DNA of 64,000 nt from Ruminococcus sp. (lineage in GTDB: Bacteria; Bacillota; Clostridia; Oscillospirales; Acutalibacteraceae). A program made the translations under genes and the position numbers. The notes below the pieces were generated by a model that was given only the letters and a program-made list of their open reading frames with translations, was not told where the DNA came from and searched no databases. Below, piece by piece: positions 24,731-34,562 of this stretch (position 1 is its first letter; each line of letters starts with the position of its first letter). The DNA is taken from NCBI GenBank assembly GCA_017456845.1, contig JAFTIP010000002.1:1-64000 (forward strand), read 5' to 3'.

Positions 24731-27496
24731 TTATTTAAGAACCTCTGCACATCTTGCACAAAGTGTGGGATGTTCAGCACACTCACCAACAGTTTCACTG
24801 AATGCCCAGCAACGCTCGCACTTTTCGCCACTTGCTTTAGTTACATCAACCTTGAGTTCACCCTCACCTGCTACTACCTCAACAGCAGATACAATAAATG
24901 CTGCTGCAAGTTCAGATTCTACAGATTTGATAAATTCCAGCTCACTGCCTGAAGCTGTAAGAATAATCTTAGCCTCTAAGGAAGCCTTAATAAGCTTTTC
25001 TTTAACAGCATTCTCAAGCTGCTTCTTAACAACGTCACGGAGGTCGTGAATTTTATCCCAGTCAGAGATAAAGTTATCCTCAAGAGAAAGCTCGATAGCC
25101 TTAGGCATCTCGTTAAAGAGAATGCACTCAGCATCAGCGTCAGCTGAGTGAGGCATATACTTCCAGATTTCATCAGAAGTATATGCAAGTATGGGAGAAA
25201 TCATTCTTGTCATAGCGTCAAGGATGATATAGATAGTTGTCTGAGCTGCACGACGAGCCTTGGAATCAGCCTTTTCTGTGTAAAGTCTGTCCTTGAGTAC
25301 ATCGAGATAGAAGTTAGACATATCAACAACACAAAAGTTGTGAATGCTGTGATAAACCTGATGGAACTCATAAGCATCGTAACCAGCTTTAACCTTAGCC
25401 ATAAGCTCGTTAAGCTTATTGATAGCCCACTTGTCAATAGGCATAAGCTCATCAACAGCTACTGCATCTGTGTCGGGATTAAAGTCAGAAATATTACCTA
25501 AGATATAACGAGCTGTGTTTCTGATCTTTCTGTAAGCCTCAGAAAGCTGCTTTAAAATATCCTTGGATATTCTGATATCGGCATGATAGTCGGAAGAAGC
25601 AACCCAAAGACGGAGAACGTCAGCACCGTACTGGTCTACAACCTCCTGAGGGTCAATACCATTGCCTAAGGATTTACTCATCTTTCTGCCTTCGCCGTCA
25701 ACTACCCAACCATGAGTAAGAACAGCCTTGTAAGGTGCCTGACCGAAAGCAGCAACAGAAGTAAGAAGTGAAGACTGGAACCAGCCTCTGTACTGGTCGG
25801 CACCCTCAAGATAAAGGTCAGCGGGCCAGTTGAGGTAATCTCTCGCCTTGCAAACTGCGGCGTGAGTTACACCGCTGTCAAACCAAACGTCCATAATGTC
25901 ACGCTCTTTCTCAAAATGAGTGTGACCGCACTTTTTACACTTAGCACCCTCTGGGAGGATATCCTCAGCAGGATGAATATACCATGCATCGCTGCCTTCC
26001 TCTCTGAAGAGGTCAGCAACTGCTTTCATTGCATCTTTATCAATATAGGGTTCGCCACAATCAGAACAGAAGAAGATAGGAATAGGAATACCCCATCTGC
26101 GCTGACGGGAAATACACCAGTCTTTACGCTCAGTAACCATTGAGGTAATTCTGTCTTTACCCCATCCGGGAATCCATTCAGCGGTCTCAATGGCTTTTAC
26201 AGCAGCATCTTTAAAATCATCAACAGAGCAGAACCACTGGTTAGTTGCTCTGAAAAGAACAGGGTTCTTACATCTCCAGCAATGAGGATATGGATGAACG
26301 ATTTTTTTGATAGCAAAGAGAAGACCGATCTCCTCAAGATGCTGAGCAATAGGTTTGTTGGCATCATCAGTTAAAAGACCTGCAAACTGACCTGCTTCCT
26401 CTGTGAGTCTGCCGTCAGCATCAACAGGAACAATGATGGGAATATCGTCATAGTTACGGCAAACGTCATAGTCCTCAACACCGTGGCCGGGAGCAGTATG
26501 AACACAACCGGTACCGCTTTCTAAAGTAACGTGGTCACCAACAATTACAAGTGACTCTCTGTCAAGGAAAGGATGGCTTGCCTTCATAAACTCAAGGTCA
26601 GAACCCTTGATTTCGCCAACAACTTCATAATCCTCAATACCTGCAGCCTCAAAAGCACTCTTATAGAGCTCATCAGCCATAATCAGATACTGGTCGCCAG
26701 TTTTAATTACATTATAAGTAAACTCGGGACCAACGCAGATTGCAACGTTACCGGGAAGTGTCCAAGTAGTTGTTGTCCAAATTACAAAGTAGGTTTTTGC
26801 GGGGTCAATACCCATTGCAGAGATTTTGCCGAGGTCGTCCTTTACTGGGAACTTAACATAGATGGAATAGCAAGTAGCATCCATATATTCAATCTCAGCT
26901 TCTGCAAGAGCGGTGTTACACTCAGGGCACCAATAAACAGGCTTTAAGCCTTTGTAGATATAGCCCTTCTGTGCCATTTCAGAGAAAATCTCAATCTGAG
27001 TAGCTTCAAAATCCTTTGTAAGTGTGATATAAGGATTGTCCCACTCACCAATTACGCCTAAACGTCTGAACTGGTTTCTCTGGTCATCAAGGTAACCGAG
27101 AGCAAACTCACGGCAGATTTCTCTGAGCTCTACGTCAGAAATAGCATCTGAGCTTGAAACACCTGCTTTTGCTCTTGCCTTAAGCTCTGTGGGAAGACCG
27201 TGAGTATCCCAACCGGGAACAAAAGGAGCATGAAAACCTGACATATTCTTATATCTTACAATAAAGTCCTTAAGAACCTTGTTAAGAGCTGTACCTAAAT
27301 GGATATTGCCGTTAGCATATGGAGGACCGTCGTGAAGGATAAACTGAGGCTTACCCTGATTTTTCTCCATAAGCTTTTTGTAGATGTCTTTTTTATCCCA
27401 AGCCTCAAGAGTAACAGGCTCGCTTTGAGGCAGACCTGCTCTCATGGGGAAGTCGGTTTTGGGAAGATTAAGTGTTTTGTTATAATCCTGTGCCAT
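24731..27496 (-). CDS. ileS: Isoleucyl-tRNA synthetase
   Basis: Class I synthetase charging tRNA-Ile, 921 residues. HIGH-type motif GPPYANGNIHLG near residue 54, an editing (CP1) domain with TTTTWTLPGN and GTGCVHTAPGHG, KMSKS motif GRKMSKSLGN near 598, and a C-terminal zinc site (CERCWAF ... CARC). ATG at 27496 is preferred since GGAGAG precedes it. It sits directly after divIVA, as in Bacillus, and has no T-box leader in the short gap. This is the bacterial-type form. Confidence 0.96.
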   Translation of the reverse strand: MAQDYNKTLNLPKTDFPMRAGLPQSEPVTLEAWDKKDIYKKLMEKNQGKPQFILHDGPPYANGNIHLGTALNKVLKDFIVRYKNMSGFHAPFVPGWDTHGLPTELKARAKAGVSSSDAISDVELREICREFALGYLDDQRNQFRRLGVIGEWDNPYITLTKDFEATQIEIFSEMAQKGYIYKGLKPVYWCPECNTALAEAEIEYMDATCYSIYVKFPVKDDLGKISAMGIDPAKTYFVIWTTTTWTLPGNVAICVGPEFTYNVIKTGDQYLIMADELYKSAFEAAGIEDYEVVGEIKGSDLEFMKASHPFLDRESLVIVGDHVTLESGTGCVHTAPGHGVEDYDVCRNYDDIPIIVPVDADGRLTEEAGQFAGLLTDDANKPIAQHLEEIGLLFAIKKIVHPYPHCWRCKNPVLFRATNQWFCSVDDFKDAAVKAIETAEWIPGWGKDRITSMVTERKDWCISRQRRWGIPIPIFFCSDCGEPYIDKDAMKAVADLFREEGSDAWYIHPAEDILPEGAKCKKCGHTHFEKERDIMDVWFDSGVTHAAVCKARDYLNWPADLYLEGADQYRGWFQSSLLTSVAAFGQAPYKAVLTHGWVVDGEGRKMSKSLGNGIDPQEVVDQYGADVLRLWVASSDYHADIRISKDILKQLSEAYRKIRNTARYILGNISDFNPDTDAVAVDELMPIDKWAINKLNELMAKVKAGYDAYEFHQVYHSIHNFCVVDMSNFYLDVLKDRLYTEKADSKARRAAQTTIYIILDAMTRMISPILAYTSDEIWKYMPHSADADAECILFNEMPKAIELSLEDNFISDWDKIHDLRDVVKKQLENAVKEKLIKASLEAKIILTASGSELEFIKSVESELAAAFIVSAVEVVAGEGELKVDVTKASGEKCERCWAFSETVGECAEHPTLCARCAEVLK

Positions 27497-27511
27497 TATT
27501 TTACTCTCCAA

Positions 27512-28351
27512 TTATTTATCGTTATCGTCCTCGATGTTATAATCGTCACCAAATTTTAGAACACCGAAGATTTTACCTTTTTTCTTTTTCTCAGCTACCT
27601 GAACGTCAGACTCCTCAGGTGCAGTGTTTATATCATCTATAAGATTAACCTCGGTATTAAAGAACTCAGAAACAGCAGGGGTTTCGTTATTCTCCTCTAC
27701 CAAAGCGTTATCCTCTTTTATTTCTTCTACAACAGGTTTTATCTTAATTTCCTCAGCGATAACAGCGTTATCAGACTCAGCCTCAAGATTTACAGGCTCA
27801 ACTGACTGAGGAGCGCGCATTACTTCGTCTGCTCTTTCTACCTCGTCGGAGTTATCTGTGGGAAATCTTTCTTCAATCTGCTTTTCAATTATCTCTACCT
27901 TTGTTTTTGAAGGGAGCTCTTTAGCAGAAATAATATGCTTGTTGCACACAGAAATAAGTTCTTCTCTGAGTTTGTTACATTCAGAAAGAAGAAGTGCATA
28001 TTGCTTTTTCTGTTCTTTAATCTGAAGATTAAGGTCGTAGAGCTTTGCCTTAGCGGCATTTTCAGATTCTTCTATAATCTGAGCAGCCTTTGCTTTAGCA
28101 CTTTTGATTGTAGAGTCTGCAACACGCTGAGAAGCAAGCATGGCGTTACGTACTGCATCTTCGTCGGCACGGTATTCCTCAACTCTTGTTGCAAGAATGT
28201 CCATCTTCTTAACGAGGTCGGACTTTTCCTTTTTTAATTGCTCCATAGTAATAAGAACCTGGTCGATAAAAGCATCAACATCTTCAGGCTTGTAGCCTCC
28301 GATGCCTGCTCTTCTGAAGCTTACCTGCTTAACATCCTCAATAGTTAGCAT
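27512..28351 (-). CDS. divIVA: Cell division/polarity protein DivIVA
   Basis: Membrane-curvature-sensing coiled-coil protein that marks division sites and poles. The opening MLTIEDVKQVSFRRAGIGGY matches the DivIVA membrane-binding N-terminus. A long coiled coil follows (about residues 30-165), then a low-complexity acidic Glu/Val-rich tail to residue 279 with a basic patch KKKKGKIF near the end. The tail is longer than in Bacillus. The gene lies between ylmH and ileS. Confidence 0.93.
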   Translation of the reverse strand: MLTIEDVKQVSFRRAGIGGYKPEDVDAFIDQVLITMEQLKKEKSDLVKKMDILATRVEEYRADEDAVRNAMLASQRVADSTIKSAKAKAAQIIEESENAAKAKLYDLNLQIKEQKKQYALLLSECNKLREELISVCNKHIISAKELPSKTKVEIIEKQIEERFPTDNSDEVERADEVMRAPQSVEPVNLEAESDNAVIAEEIKIKPVVEEIKEDNALVEENNETPAVSEFFNTEVNLIDDINTAPEESDVQVAEKKKKGKIFGVLKFGDDYNIEDDNDK

Positions 28352-28364
28352 ATTTACATCCCCT

Positions 28365-29093
28365 TTATTTATACTTCAAAACCGAAAGCACCAATCTTCC
28401 GCTTTTGGTTTTGCGTAAAATTTCGCCTATCTTAAATTTTCCTACTCCTCTTATACTCACAGTATCGCCCTTATTAAGAGTTTTTGAAATTTTATCTATA
28501 CATGAGTAGTTAACAAAAACGCTGTCATCCTTAATGAACTCAGCGGCTTTTTGCCTTGAGCAATCAGAAACAGAAGTTATGAAATTATCAATCCTCATTG
28601 AAGTAACTATAACCTCGGCTTCCTCAAGTTCAGACGCAAGTGATGCAAGTTCGCCGCCAAAAACATGAACCTCAACCTTTGACCTGCCTACAGAATCAAG
28701 ATTCTGAATAATGTATTCTGACATTTCCGCTTTAACAAAAGCAACGGCATAACCGTCTTTTATTAAAATATCACCAACACATTCACGATTAATTCCAAGG
28801 CCCATAAGCGAACCGAGGAAGTCCCTGTGAGTAGGATTATTGTCGCCCTTAATTTTAATCTTTAAAGGTACAATGTCAGAACATTCTGACAGCTCATTTT
28901 CAAGATATAAAAACATACGGATTGCTGACGGATAACCGCCATAAAACGTATGCTCTACTTTTTGATTCTTAAGATAATTGTGAGCCGTTGAAACCTCAAG
29001 TTCATTTAAAAAGCCAAAGCCTTCAACTTCACCGCAATAATACTTATAAATCAAATCATCAAGCCTTGAAAGCAGAAGACGGGTTTCGTCCAT
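28365..29093 (-). CDS. ylmH: YlmH-family S4 RNA-binding protein
   Basis: A 242-residue protein with a central YlmH-specific domain (RDFLGSLMGLGINRECVGDI) and a C-terminal S4 domain (MRIDNFITSVSDCSRQKAAE, INKG-like turn, VSIRGVGKFKIGEI). Family members have been linked to ribosome-associated quality control and to the division cluster by position. The function here is inferred from the family only. It is 2 nt downstream of sepF. Confidence 0.9.
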   Translation of the reverse strand: MDETRLLLSRLDDLIYKYYCGEVEGFGFLNELEVSTAHNYLKNQKVEHTFYGGYPSAIRMFLYLENELSECSDIVPLKIKIKGDNNPTHRDFLGSLMGLGINRECVGDILIKDGYAVAFVKAEMSEYIIQNLDSVGRSKVEVHVFGGELASLASELEEAEVIVTSMRIDNFITSVSDCSRQKAAEFIKDDSVFVNYSCIDKISKTLNKGDTVSIRGVGKFKIGEILRKTKSGRLVLSVLKYK

Positions 29094-29095
29094 TA

Positions 29096-29542
29096 TCAGA
29101 AATAAACGCCGTTGTTTTCAAGCTCGTCCAATAAATCATCGCCTGTAAGGTCAACGTTATTGGGAATAATAATGAAAGTGCTGGAAGCAACCTTCTTAAT
29201 TTTACCACCGTTAGCATAAGCAACGCCGGAAAGGAAATCAATAATTCTTCTGGACATATCTCGGTTTGTGTTTTCGAGATTCAATACAACCGTGTGAGTT
29301 TTTAAAAGCTCGTCAGCAATTGCTCTTGTTTCTTCACCAAAACGCTCGGGCTTGAAGAGTGCAACCGCAAGCTTAGCTGTAGCGTTGATGTTGATTACTT
29401 TATTTCTCTGCGAAGAGCGTGTGTCAACTCTTTCTTCCTGTACGTCATCTTCTTCGTTATCGCCATAGCCATATTCATCATACTCATATTCTTCATCGGG
29501 AGCATCCCACATACGCTTAAACTTATCTACAAAACCTGCCAT
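29096..29542 (-). CDS. sepF: Cell division protein SepF
   Basis: FtsZ-binding, membrane-tethering component of the divisome (148 residues). A short amphipathic N-terminus (MAGFVDKFKRMW) and an acidic Tyr/Glu/Asp-rich linker precede the SepF core (FKPERFGEETRAIADELL, VVLNLENTNRDMSRRIIDFLSG, STFIIIPNNVDL). It is followed by ylmH and divIVA. The Bacillus ylmG membrane gene usually found between sepF and ylmH is absent here. Confidence 0.94.
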   Translation of the reverse strand: MAGFVDKFKRMWDAPDEEYEYDEYGYGDNEEDDVQEERVDTRSSQRNKVININATAKLAVALFKPERFGEETRAIADELLKTHTVVLNLENTNRDMSRRIIDFLSGVAYANGGKIKKVASSTFIIIPNNVDLTGDDLLDELENNGVYF

Positions 29543-29562
29543 AATATCATTACCTCCGTAAT

Positions 29563-30279
29563 TTATTTATTATAATTTCGTGCTCCGAACAATGCAGAAC
29601 CGATTCTTACCATAGTTGCACCCTCACGGATTGCTTCCATATAATCGTCCGACATTCCCATTGAAAGGACATTCATAGATATATTATCTATCTTTTTTGC
29701 TGATATGTCAATAAACAGTTTACGCATATTTTCAAAATATCGGCAAATTTTCTGTTCATTTTCACAAATTGGGGGGATTGTCATCAATCCGCAAACCTTA
29801 ATTGCAGGAAGTTCGGCTATCTGACAAAGAAGTTCCTCAAGTTTTTCGGGGGCAATTCCCGACTTGCTTTCTTCACCGCCTATGTTAACTTCTACCAAAA
29901 TATCAGTTTTTAAATCACGCTTCAAACTCTGATCAGAGATTTCCTTGGCAAGTTTAAAGGAATCCACCGACTCAATCATATCAACCTTGCCTACAATCTG
30001 CCTAACCTTATTTGTTTGCAGGTGGCCAATCATATGAAGCTTAGTGTTTGCTAAATCATAAGCTTCCAGTTTCGAAAGAAGCTCCTGCACTCTGTTTTCG
30101 CCGATATGGTCAAGACCAAGAGAAATAGCATAATTTATATACTCAGCTTCAACTGTTTTAGTAGCTGCAAGAAAAGTTATATCCTCATAATTCCTGCCTG
30201 AGTCCTCAGCGGCTTTTGCTATATTTTCACAAATGGTTTTATAGTTATATTCAATATCACTTAATAATCTTTCCGTCAT
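29563..30279 (-). CDS. yggS: YggS-family PLP homeostasis protein
   Basis: PLP-binding protein (YlmE in Bacillus) implicated in vitamin B6 and amino-acid homeostasis rather than a defined catalytic reaction. The PLP lysine lies in FLAATKTV near residue 36, followed by IGENRVQEL, HMIGHLQTNKVR, and a C-terminal MGMSDDYMEAIREGATMVRIG. The length of 238 residues is typical. It overlaps the upstream adaptor gene by 23 bp and precedes sepF, the conserved ylmE-sepF order. Confidence 0.94.
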   Translation of the reverse strand: MTERLLSDIEYNYKTICENIAKAAEDSGRNYEDITFLAATKTVEAEYINYAISLGLDHIGENRVQELLSKLEAYDLANTKLHMIGHLQTNKVRQIVGKVDMIESVDSFKLAKEISDQSLKRDLKTDILVEVNIGGEESKSGIAPEKLEELLCQIAELPAIKVCGLMTIPPICENEQKICRYFENMRKLFIDISAKKIDNISMNVLSMGMSDDYMEAIREGATMVRIGSALFGARNYNK

Positions 30280-31546
30280 ACAAATCGTCCCCTTCTATTA
30301 CTACTTCATCGTTGATAATAATTGTTTCTTTACTTTTCAAAATTGCTGACTCGGGGTTGATATCAACAATAACAAAATCGCTGCCTGCAAAAATAACAGA
30401 AACCTCTCTGAACATAAGCTCACTGCCGTGAAGAATGTAAACTCCCTGCACTCTTGCAGTCTCGCATGTTGGCTCGCCCTCATTGTCTATAACCTCTACG
30501 TAATCATCATGGAGGGCATCTTTAGAAATTCTTACGCCCTCGAAGCTGTTAATTATTATCTGCACGGGCTCGCTTCTTAAATTACTTAAGGAGCTGTTCA
30601 TATAATTACACTTAAAAACAGCTACCGCATCGCTTTGCTTAGTAGCCTGATTAAGTGCAACAAGTTCTACAGGAACAGGCTCTTCAGAAGCAGAAGAAAA
30701 TATTATCTTAGGATAACTTTCGCTATGTGAAAGCGAAAGTGCTTCATCTGCAGTCAGTTTGCACGCTATATACCAATCAAGACCGCTTACAATCTTACCG
30801 ACCGAGTCATCAGATACGTTTTGAGGTAAAACTGTTTTTGATAAATCATCAGGAGTAAGCTTTGTAACCGCATCATAATCGTAAGCATCTTCATAACCGT
30901 CAATGTTAGCTACAAAATAGCCTGCCTTTGGTGCACGTATTTCGGCAATATAGCTTGAACCAGCATCGCTGTATTTTGCCTTTTCCTGCTGAAGGGTCTG
31001 AATCTGAGAATTAAAGTCAGAAACAGTACCAACAATACGCTGACGCTGGTTTATTGAATAAACCAACGAATCAGTGGCAGAGTCTCTGTCTTTAAAATCA
31101 TTATCGTTAACAGCTTCTAACAATGACTTTATATTAAGATAAATCTGGGCATCTACAGCAGAGTCGGTGGTAACATTATCGTAAGGAGTATTAAGGCTTT
31201 CAAGAACTGCGATTTTTTCATCAATTTCCTGAACCTTATTGTAAAACAAGGCGTCCGTTTCGTCAGCAAAAACCTTTGCCACAGAAGTGCCAACTGCTAC
31301 CTTATCGCCATCGTTTACCATATAATACTCTACACCGTCAGCAATATTATTAGTTATTATCGTTTCTTCTCGGATAATAACAGCATCAGAAGTTATGCTT
31401 TCGCTGTAATCATACTTTACTGCAATTTCTGTAGTTAACTCGTTGGAATTCTTCATATTTGCATTTACTGCAGTGACCACTACATAAATTACAATTGCAA
31501 ACACAATTGCAACAATTCCGATTTTTTTCAGGATTTCTTTTTTCAT
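30257..31546 (-). CDS. HlyD-like membrane-fusion/adaptor protein
   Basis: A 429-residue protein with one N-terminal membrane segment (about 9-29) and an extracytoplasmic remainder. Two half lipoyl-like segments (IADGVEYYMVNDGDKVAVG and IRAPKAGYFVANIDGYED) flank a helical/coiled-coil region (about 105-200), followed by beta-rich domains. This is the layout of HlyD/YknX adaptors, but no ABC or MFS exporter gene is adjacent. It overlaps miaA by 4 bp (ATGA) and yggS by 23 bp, so it is embedded between tRNA modification and division genes. A role in envelope or division is suggested only by position. Confidence 0.65.
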   Translation of the reverse strand: MKKEILKKIGIVAIVFAIVIYVVVTAVNANMKNSNELTTEIAVKYDYSESITSDAVIIREETIITNNIADGVEYYMVNDGDKVAVGTSVAKVFADETDALFYNKVQEIDEKIAVLESLNTPYDNVTTDSAVDAQIYLNIKSLLEAVNDNDFKDRDSATDSLVYSINQRQRIVGTVSDFNSQIQTLQQEKAKYSDAGSSYIAEIRAPKAGYFVANIDGYEDAYDYDAVTKLTPDDLSKTVLPQNVSDDSVGKIVSGLDWYIACKLTADEALSLSHSESYPKIIFSSASEEPVPVELVALNQATKQSDAVAVFKCNYMNSSLSNLRSEPVQIIINSFEGVRISKDALHDDYVEVIDNEGEPTCETARVQGVYILHGSELMFREVSVIFAGSDFVIVDINPESAILKSKETIIINDEVVIEGDDLYDGKIIK

Positions 31547-32499
31547 TTTAAATCAAATCCTTTTGAAATTAAAAAAACTTTAACCGCCGAAAAAAGCTCA
31601 GCGGAATTTTTATAATCGTCAACATAAAACCAATTGGTTTTTTCGTCACGCCTGAACCAAGTAAGCTGACGCTTAGCGTATCTGCGGGTAGCACGCTTTA
31701 AAGATTCAAGACAATCCTCAAGCTCTGCTTCACCTTTAAAATAAGGCTCCAGCTCTTTATATCCTATAGCTCCGTACGCAGTACTGCTTACTTTATTTTT
31801 AAAAAAGTCTTCAGCTTCTTTTATAAGGCCTGCCTCAACCATCAAATCTACACGAAGGTTAATTCTGTTATAAAGGGTCTGACGATTTTTAAAATCAAGT
31901 CCGATTTTAACAGAATCATAAGGCACATCATCAGGTACTGAGAGCATATTCTGCTCTGTCATGGTAATTCCTGTGGTTCTGTAAATTTCAAGAGCACGAA
32001 CAACTCTTTTGGGATTTCGCTGAAGCTTTAATCGCTCGTAGCTTTCAGCATCAACTGATTTAAGTTCTTCAAGTAAACTCTCAAGACCTTCAGCTTCCAA
32101 TCGCTTCATAAGCTCATCTCTGAGCTTAAAGTCAGTTTCACCCTCTGTAAACACCGTGCCTGAAAGAAAATTATCAACATAAAGACCTGTTCCTCCTGCG
32201 ATAACAGGCACATTGCCTCTTGAGTTTATTTCCTCAGCTTTTTTATGAGCGAGGTCAACGAAAGTGGCAACAGAAAAGACTTCATCAGGACTTAAAAAGT
32301 CAATAAGATAATGTTTTATTCCCTGCATTTCTTCTTCGGAAGGTTTTGCCGTTGCTATATCCATACCTTTGTAAATCTGCATAGAATCAGCAGAAATAAC
32401 CTCGCCGCCAAAGTTTTTGGCAACTTCTACAGATAAAGCTGTTTTGCCTGAAGCAGTCGGCCCAACGATGGCAATAACTTTTATTTTTTCATTACTCAT
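31543..32499 (-). CDS. miaA: tRNA dimethylallyltransferase
   Basis: Adds the isopentenyl group to A37 of tRNAs reading UNN codons, the substrate for MiaB. P-loop GPTASGKTA near residue 13, SADSMQIYKGMDIATAKP, GGTGLYVD, and the C-terminal KRATRRYAKRQLTWFRRD. ATG at 32499 (318 aa) is preferred; the open frame extends to 32517 but overlaps mutL without a better binding site. mutS-mutL-miaA is a conserved order and miaB lies upstream in the same run. Confidence 0.95.
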   Translation of the reverse strand: MSNEKIKVIAIVGPTASGKTALSVEVAKNFGGEVISADSMQIYKGMDIATAKPSEEEMQGIKHYLIDFLSPDEVFSVATFVDLAHKKAEEINSRGNVPVIAGGTGLYVDNFLSGTVFTEGETDFKLRDELMKRLEAEGLESLLEELKSVDAESYERLKLQRNPKRVVRALEIYRTTGITMTEQNMLSVPDDVPYDSVKIGLDFKNRQTLYNRINLRVDLMVEAGLIKEAEDFFKNKVSSTAYGAIGYKELEPYFKGEAELEDCLESLKRATRRYAKRQLTWFRRDEKTNWFYVDDYKNSAELFSAVKVFLISKGFDLK

Positions 32500-32503
32500 A
32501 ACA

Positions 32504-34540
32504 TCAAGCCCTGCCAAACTGTTTTTCTATTTCATTTTTAGTAAGCTCTATGCAAACAGGTCTGCCGTGAGGGCAGGTTTTAAGCTGTGGATTCTCTAAC
32601 ATCTGGCGTACCAAATCCATAAGCTCCGGTGTTTTGGATTTATTGCCTGCTTTTACAGCTGCACGGCAAGCCACATTATGAAAAATCCAATCCATCTTCT
32701 CGGTAAATATGTCAACTTTATTCTGTGAAAGATAACAAGCCATTTCGGCAATGCTTGACTCTACGTCTGCCGAATCAAGATATTGAGGACAGCTCCTGAC
32801 TAAAAGAGTGCCGTTTCCAAAATCTTCAACCTCAAAGGAAGCTTTTGAAAACAAATCAATATTTTCAAGAGCAGCTGTGTACTCGTCTTTCTGAAGGGTA
32901 ACAGTAACTGGCATTAAAAGCATCTGGCTAAAAGTGTTGGCTTCGTTTTTCAGACGCTCATAAATAATACGTTCATGCAAAGCGTGCTTATCAACAAGCA
33001 TAAGTTTATTATCTTTTTCAACCAGAATGTATGTTGAAAAAGCTTCACCTATAAATTTAAAGTCCTCTGTTTTCTTCTCAAAAGCATCATTAAGAAGCAC
33101 TTGCTTTTGAGGCACTTCGTTTATATCCTCAGTAGGAATCTGAACCGGAATTTCACCAGGATTTGTGACAACCTCCTCCTGTGAATCGATATGTGAAATA
33201 ACAGGCTTGATAATCTCTTCACGGGCTTCAGATTCTGCAACAAAAGCCTGTTTCGTTTTTAATGTATCAGATTCTTCCTCGAAAATATCAAGCTTAGTAC
33301 TATGTTTAATTTCATCATTTCTTATAACTTCCAAAGATTTAAGGAAAGACTCTTCCCTTTCTTTATAGTCATTAACAGACACACTACGCTCATAAAAAGG
33401 CTTTTGCGTTGGCTTTGAAAATACAGGAGTTGTATGAGAAACAGGCTTATGGGAAACTTCGGGTTTAACTGTTTTGACAGTAGAATATGTAAAAGGTTCG
33501 ATTTTCGGCTTTTCTACGGTATTTGAAAAAAGCTCCATCTTCTTTCTTTCATCGTTAGTTAAGAGAGCAGATTTTACAGCGTGATAAACAGCGTCAAAAA
33601 TAGGACGCTCATTTACAAATCGCACTTCAATTTTTGCAGGATGGACATTAACATCAACTGCAGAAAAGGCCATTTTGATGTTTAACACGCAAGAAAGAAA
33701 CTTACCTACCATTACACTTCCTTTTGCAGCTTCATCAACAGCTGCAGCACCGGTGCGTGTTTTAACGAATCTGCCATTTACAAAGAAGGTCTGCATACTG
33801 CGTGTGGGACGAGCTGATTCAGGCTTTGAAATGTATCCTTTCACCTCAACAGGGCCCAGTTTATAGTCTACCTCAAGCATAGAATTTGCGAAATCTCTGC
33901 CAAATACTGAATAAATTGCTGAGCTTAACTTACCGTCGCCTGAGGTTTTTAAAGCTACCTTTGAATCACGGATAAAAGTAAAAGCGATTTCAGGATGAGA
34001 AAGGGCTATTCTATCCATAACCTGAGCAATAGCGTTGCCCTCTGCTACGTCTTTTTTCAGAAACTTCTGACGGGCAGGAATGTTGAAAAACAAATCTCTG
34101 ACAATAATAGTTGTGCCTTTGGGACATCCCGTATCGGAAAGTTCTATTTCTTCACCGGCTGATACCGAGTAAAATGTTCCAATTTCCTCAGTATCAGCAC
34201 AGGTTATAAGCTCCACGTTGGCAACTGCACCGACAGAAGCAAGTGCTTCGCCTCTGAAGCCTAAAGTGGCAATAGAATCAAGGTCATCCTGAACTTTAAC
34301 TTTACTGGTTGCGTGACGGAGAAAAGCGACTTTCACATCATCTCTCTCAATTCCGCAACCGTTGTCTGCAACTCTTATAAAAGTTTTACCGCCGTTTTTG
34401 ATTTCGACAGTAATTTTAGTTGAGCCTGCGTCAATTGAGTTTTCTACAAGTTCTTTTATAACGGAGGAAGGTCTTTCTACAACCTCGCCTGCAGCAATAA
34501 GCTCAGCCACGTGCTTTTCAAGTACATTTATTCTGCTCAT
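32504..34540 (-). CDS. mutL: DNA mismatch repair protein MutL
   Basis: GHKL ATPase/endonuclease of mismatch repair, 678 residues. N-terminal ATPase motifs: IAAGEVVERPSSVIKELVEN, DNGCGI, TLGFRGEALASV. A long Lys/Glu/Pro-rich linker (about 330-480) connects to the C-terminal endonuclease domain with a DKHALHERIIYE motif (Q replaced by K in the usual DQHA(x)2E(x)4E), a CPHGRP motif and a C-terminal QFGR. The endonuclease motif fits MutL from organisms without MutH. It is 22 nt downstream of mutS. Confidence 0.95.
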   Translation of the reverse strand: MSRINVLEKHVAELIAAGEVVERPSSVIKELVENSIDAGSTKITVEIKNGGKTFIRVADNGCGIERDDVKVAFLRHATSKVKVQDDLDSIATLGFRGEALASVGAVANVELITCADTEEIGTFYSVSAGEEIELSDTGCPKGTTIIVRDLFFNIPARQKFLKKDVAEGNAIAQVMDRIALSHPEIAFTFIRDSKVALKTSGDGKLSSAIYSVFGRDFANSMLEVDYKLGPVEVKGYISKPESARPTRSMQTFFVNGRFVKTRTGAAAVDEAAKGSVMVGKFLSCVLNIKMAFSAVDVNVHPAKIEVRFVNERPIFDAVYHAVKSALLTNDERKKMELFSNTVEKPKIEPFTYSTVKTVKPEVSHKPVSHTTPVFSKPTQKPFYERSVSVNDYKEREESFLKSLEVIRNDEIKHSTKLDIFEEESDTLKTKQAFVAESEAREEIIKPVISHIDSQEEVVTNPGEIPVQIPTEDINEVPQKQVLLNDAFEKKTEDFKFIGEAFSTYILVEKDNKLMLVDKHALHERIIYERLKNEANTFSQMLLMPVTVTLQKDEYTAALENIDLFSKASFEVEDFGNGTLLVRSCPQYLDSADVESSIAEMACYLSQNKVDIFTEKMDWIFHNVACRAAVKAGNKSKTPELMDLVRQMLENPQLKTCPHGRPVCIELTKNEIEKQFGRA

Positions 34541-34562
34541 TACTGCACCTCCTTGGTAAAAA

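Noticed and set aside
24669..27560. T-box leader for ileS (also considered for leuS and thrC)
   Set aside because: ileS and leuS are preceded by other genes with gaps of about 15-20 nt, and the thrC untranslated region is only about 30 nt, so there is no room for a T-box.
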